DNA of 61,507 nt from a virus. The position numbers and the translations under genes were made by a program. The notes under the pieces are model-generated. The model was not told the DNA's origin, made no database searches, and worked only from the letters and a program-made list of their open reading frames with translations. This document shows, in pieces, positions 59,937 to 61,507 of this stretch; position 1 is the first letter of the stretch, and each line of letters opens with the position of its first letter. Location: positions 1 to 61,507 of IMG/VR virus record IMGVR_UViG_3300048835_000959; one strand, written 5' to 3'.

Positions 59937-61507
59937 GATGCGGCCTCCACGAGTTCAGGACGGTTCTCCATGGCGATCGTCTTGATGCCATCGGGATGGA
60001 AGGTGATGGTGACGCGACCGGTCGCTCCGTCGTAATCGATCTGCTGTACGATCAACTGGACAATCCGCGATTGCTCGCGGACTGTGAGCGATTCCCAGAT
60101 CGGCTCGAAACTGGTCAATGCGTTGACCACATCCTCGCGGGTTAGCGTCTGGGCCTGCAGCGCCGCCAGCTTGGCGCTGACGATCGCATGCCGATGTTCG
60201 GCGCGACGAAGGCTTTCGTGCCAGTCAGCTAATTGCTCCAGGGAGGTCGCATCCGGCGAGCCTGGCTTGATCTTGGGAGCGGCAACGCGAATGGCTTCGT
60301 TCCAGTATTCCAGCTCTTTCACAAGCTCGTCCCGTTCGGCCACAAGTGCCCCTAGTTCGCGTTCGGATTGGACCTTGGCTTGTTCCACCACCTCGTCGAC
60401 GAGCGCCGCGTCGTGGCCAACGTGACGTATCTTTTCGACGACAAACTTCTCGATCTCGGCGGCCGGCACCGACTTAGACTTGCAGTTCGTCCAGCCACGC
60501 TTCTGGGCCTTCATGCAAACATAGTAACGGTAGCGTTTCGATCCGTTCTTGGTCGTGTGCGTCGGCGTCATTGAACAGTCGCAGCATGCACATCGAAGAA
60601 TACCTTTGAGCATCGCCCCAAACTTGTTTCTCGCTTCGACACCGCCAGTTCGACCGTTGCGGCGAAGTAGCGATTGAACCTTCTGCCAGACGTCCGTTGA
60701 GATGATCGCGTCGTGTTCTCCTTCGTTCACTTCGTCTTTGTAGCCAAGCTTGCCGATGTAGGTCACATTGGTGAGGAGCCGGAACAGCGTTGCTTTAGTA
60801 AACGGCGAACCGCCCCGAAGAGTTCCCTTTTTCGTTTTCCATGACTTGTTGTTCCAGCCACGGTTGTCAAGCTCAGCAATGGTCGCCATGATCGATTCGC
60901 GTTCCAAGTACAGGTCGTAGATCGCCCTGACTCTATTGGCTTCGACCTCGTTGATTCGAAGCTTGCCACCTTGCGGCTCGATGTCGTAGCCAAGCAGCGG
61001 CATGCCACCAGACCATTTGCCTTTGCGTCGTGCCGCAGCGATCTTGTCGCGTGTTCGCTCCGAGATCAGTTCGCGTTCGAACTGGGCAAACGACAGCAGA
61101 ACGTTGAGCATCAGCCGCCCCATCGAGTTGGTCGTATTGAATTGCTGCGTTACGCTGACGAAGGCGACCTGGTTGCGTTCGAAGACTTCGAGCATGCGAG
61201 CGAAGTCCATCAGCGAGCGGCTAAGTCGGTCGACCTTGTAGACGACCACGCAGTTCACCTTGCCGGCTTCGATGTCCGCCAGCAGTTGCTTGAGCGCCGG
61301 ACGATCCATATTGCCACCAGTGAAACCACCGTCGTCATAACGATCGGGCACGCAATGCCAGCCCTCTTGCGTTTGGCTTTTGATGTACGCTTCGGCGCAT
61401 TCGCGCTGGGCGTCAAGCGAGTTGAACTCCTTGTCGAGACCTTCGTCTGTGGACTTGCGGGTGTAGATCGCACAGTTCAATTGGCGATTGATGTTGGCCT
61501 TGTTCAT
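59933..61507 (-). CDS. Large serine recombinase (integrase)
   Basis: A 524-residue recombinase that begins at the last base of the window. The catalytic domain shows YTRKSTDE with Ser19, VVVYKVDRLSRSLMDFARML and FAQFERELISERTRDK. A recombinase domain, a zinc ribbon (LRCACCDCSMTPTHTTKNGS, then YYVCMKAQ) and a coiled coil at about residues 380-460 follow. It integrates and excises the element at att sites, which should lie just outside the window. Confidence 0.95.
   Translation of the reverse strand: MNKANINRQLNCAIYTRKSTDEGLDKEFNSLDAQRECAEAYIKSQTQEGWHCVPDRYDDGGFTGGNMDRPALKQLLADIEAGKVNCVVVYKVDRLSRSLMDFARMLEVFERNQVAFVSVTQQFNTTNSMGRLMLNVLLSFAQFERELISERTRDKIAAARRKGKWSGGMPLLGYDIEPQGGKLRINEVEANRVRAIYDLYLERESIMATIAELDNRGWNNKSWKTKKGTLRGGSPFTKATLFRLLTNVTYIGKLGYKDEVNEGEHDAIISTDVWQKVQSLLRRNGRTGGVEARNKFGAMLKGILRCACCDCSMTPTHTTKNGSKRYRYYVCMKAQKRGWTNCKSKSVPAAEIEKFVVEKIRHVGHDAALVDEVVEQAKVQSERELGALVAERDELVKELEYWNEAIRVAAPKIKPGSPDATSLEQLADWHESLRRAEHRHAIVSAKLAALQAQTLTREDVVNALTSFEPIWESLTVREQSRIVQLIVQQIDYDGATGRVTITFHPDGIKTIAMENRPELVEAAS

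Noticed and set aside
1-61507. tRNA genes or rRNA
   Set aside because: No cloverleaf with a TTCGA arm or rRNA-like stretch was noticed by eye; a tRNAscan-SE run would be needed to exclude them.

Overview
The window reads as one mobile genetic element of about 61.5 kb: a tailed, siphovirus-like prophage that carries cargo at both ends. It starts inside a glycan-modification gene block and ends exactly at the start codon of a large serine integrase. The host is probably a planctomycete of the Pirellulaceae type. This rests on the flavour of the proteins (very long serine tracts, a sulfotransferase fused to a glycosyltransferase, tail and head proteins of a kind I associate with Planctomycetota) and on mid-range GC with Shine-Dalgarno AGGAGG-type sites. 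It is inference, because no host marker gene is present.

Layout. (1) 1-4833, minus strand: radical SAM protein, three glycosyltransferases and a GT25-sulfotransferase fusion, downstream of the tail genes. (2) 4616-12785: tail region with a serine-rich 799-residue tail protein, tape measure protein, a tail-assembly chaperone pair that appears to need a -1 frameshift, and the tail tube. (3) 12812-23281: head and packaging genes (gp10-like protein, connectors, three exported proteins, two DUF2190-like decoration proteins, a protease-capsid fusion, lambda-type portal, terminase). (4) 23557-29217, plus strand: twelve small accessory genes (amidoligase, HARE-HTH, DUF4314 and unknowns). Seven are preceded by copies of one conserved 40-bp promoter-like element, several are followed by hairpin terminators, and all twelve are in the same reading frame. 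(5) 29235-42550, minus strand: HNH nucleases, a ParB-methyltransferase, a 9-bp repeat array that looks like a replication origin, primase-helicase, RecD2-like helicase, ERCC4 nuclease, ssDNA-binding protein, Sak4-like ATPase, RecB-like nuclease and a sigma factor. (6) 42834-45291: a small membrane protein and a pair of unknown proteins. (7) 45666-56668, minus strand: a seven-gene run of overlapping genes that looks like a composite defence operon. (8) 56781-59489, plus strand: an XRE regulator and a two-gene HEPN-like pair. (9) 59535-61507: an HTH protein and the integrase.

The most interesting part is region 7. An MmeI-like methyltransferase without an obvious nuclease motif, an SF2 helicase and a GIY-YIG nuclease are joined by overlapping start and stop codons to a phosphoribosyltransferase-like protein, an ORC/CDC6-like ATPase, an unrecognised protein and a second adenine methyltransferase. 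A divergent XRE repressor and a HEPN-type pair follow, so the integrase-proximal 15 kb looks like a phage-borne defence island. Second are the repeated promoters of region 4, which a phage-encoded sigma factor (41954-42550) could in principle read. Third is the serine-rich tail protein beside glycosyltransferases that could decorate it.

All functional calls come from reading motifs in the translated sequence. No database search was possible.
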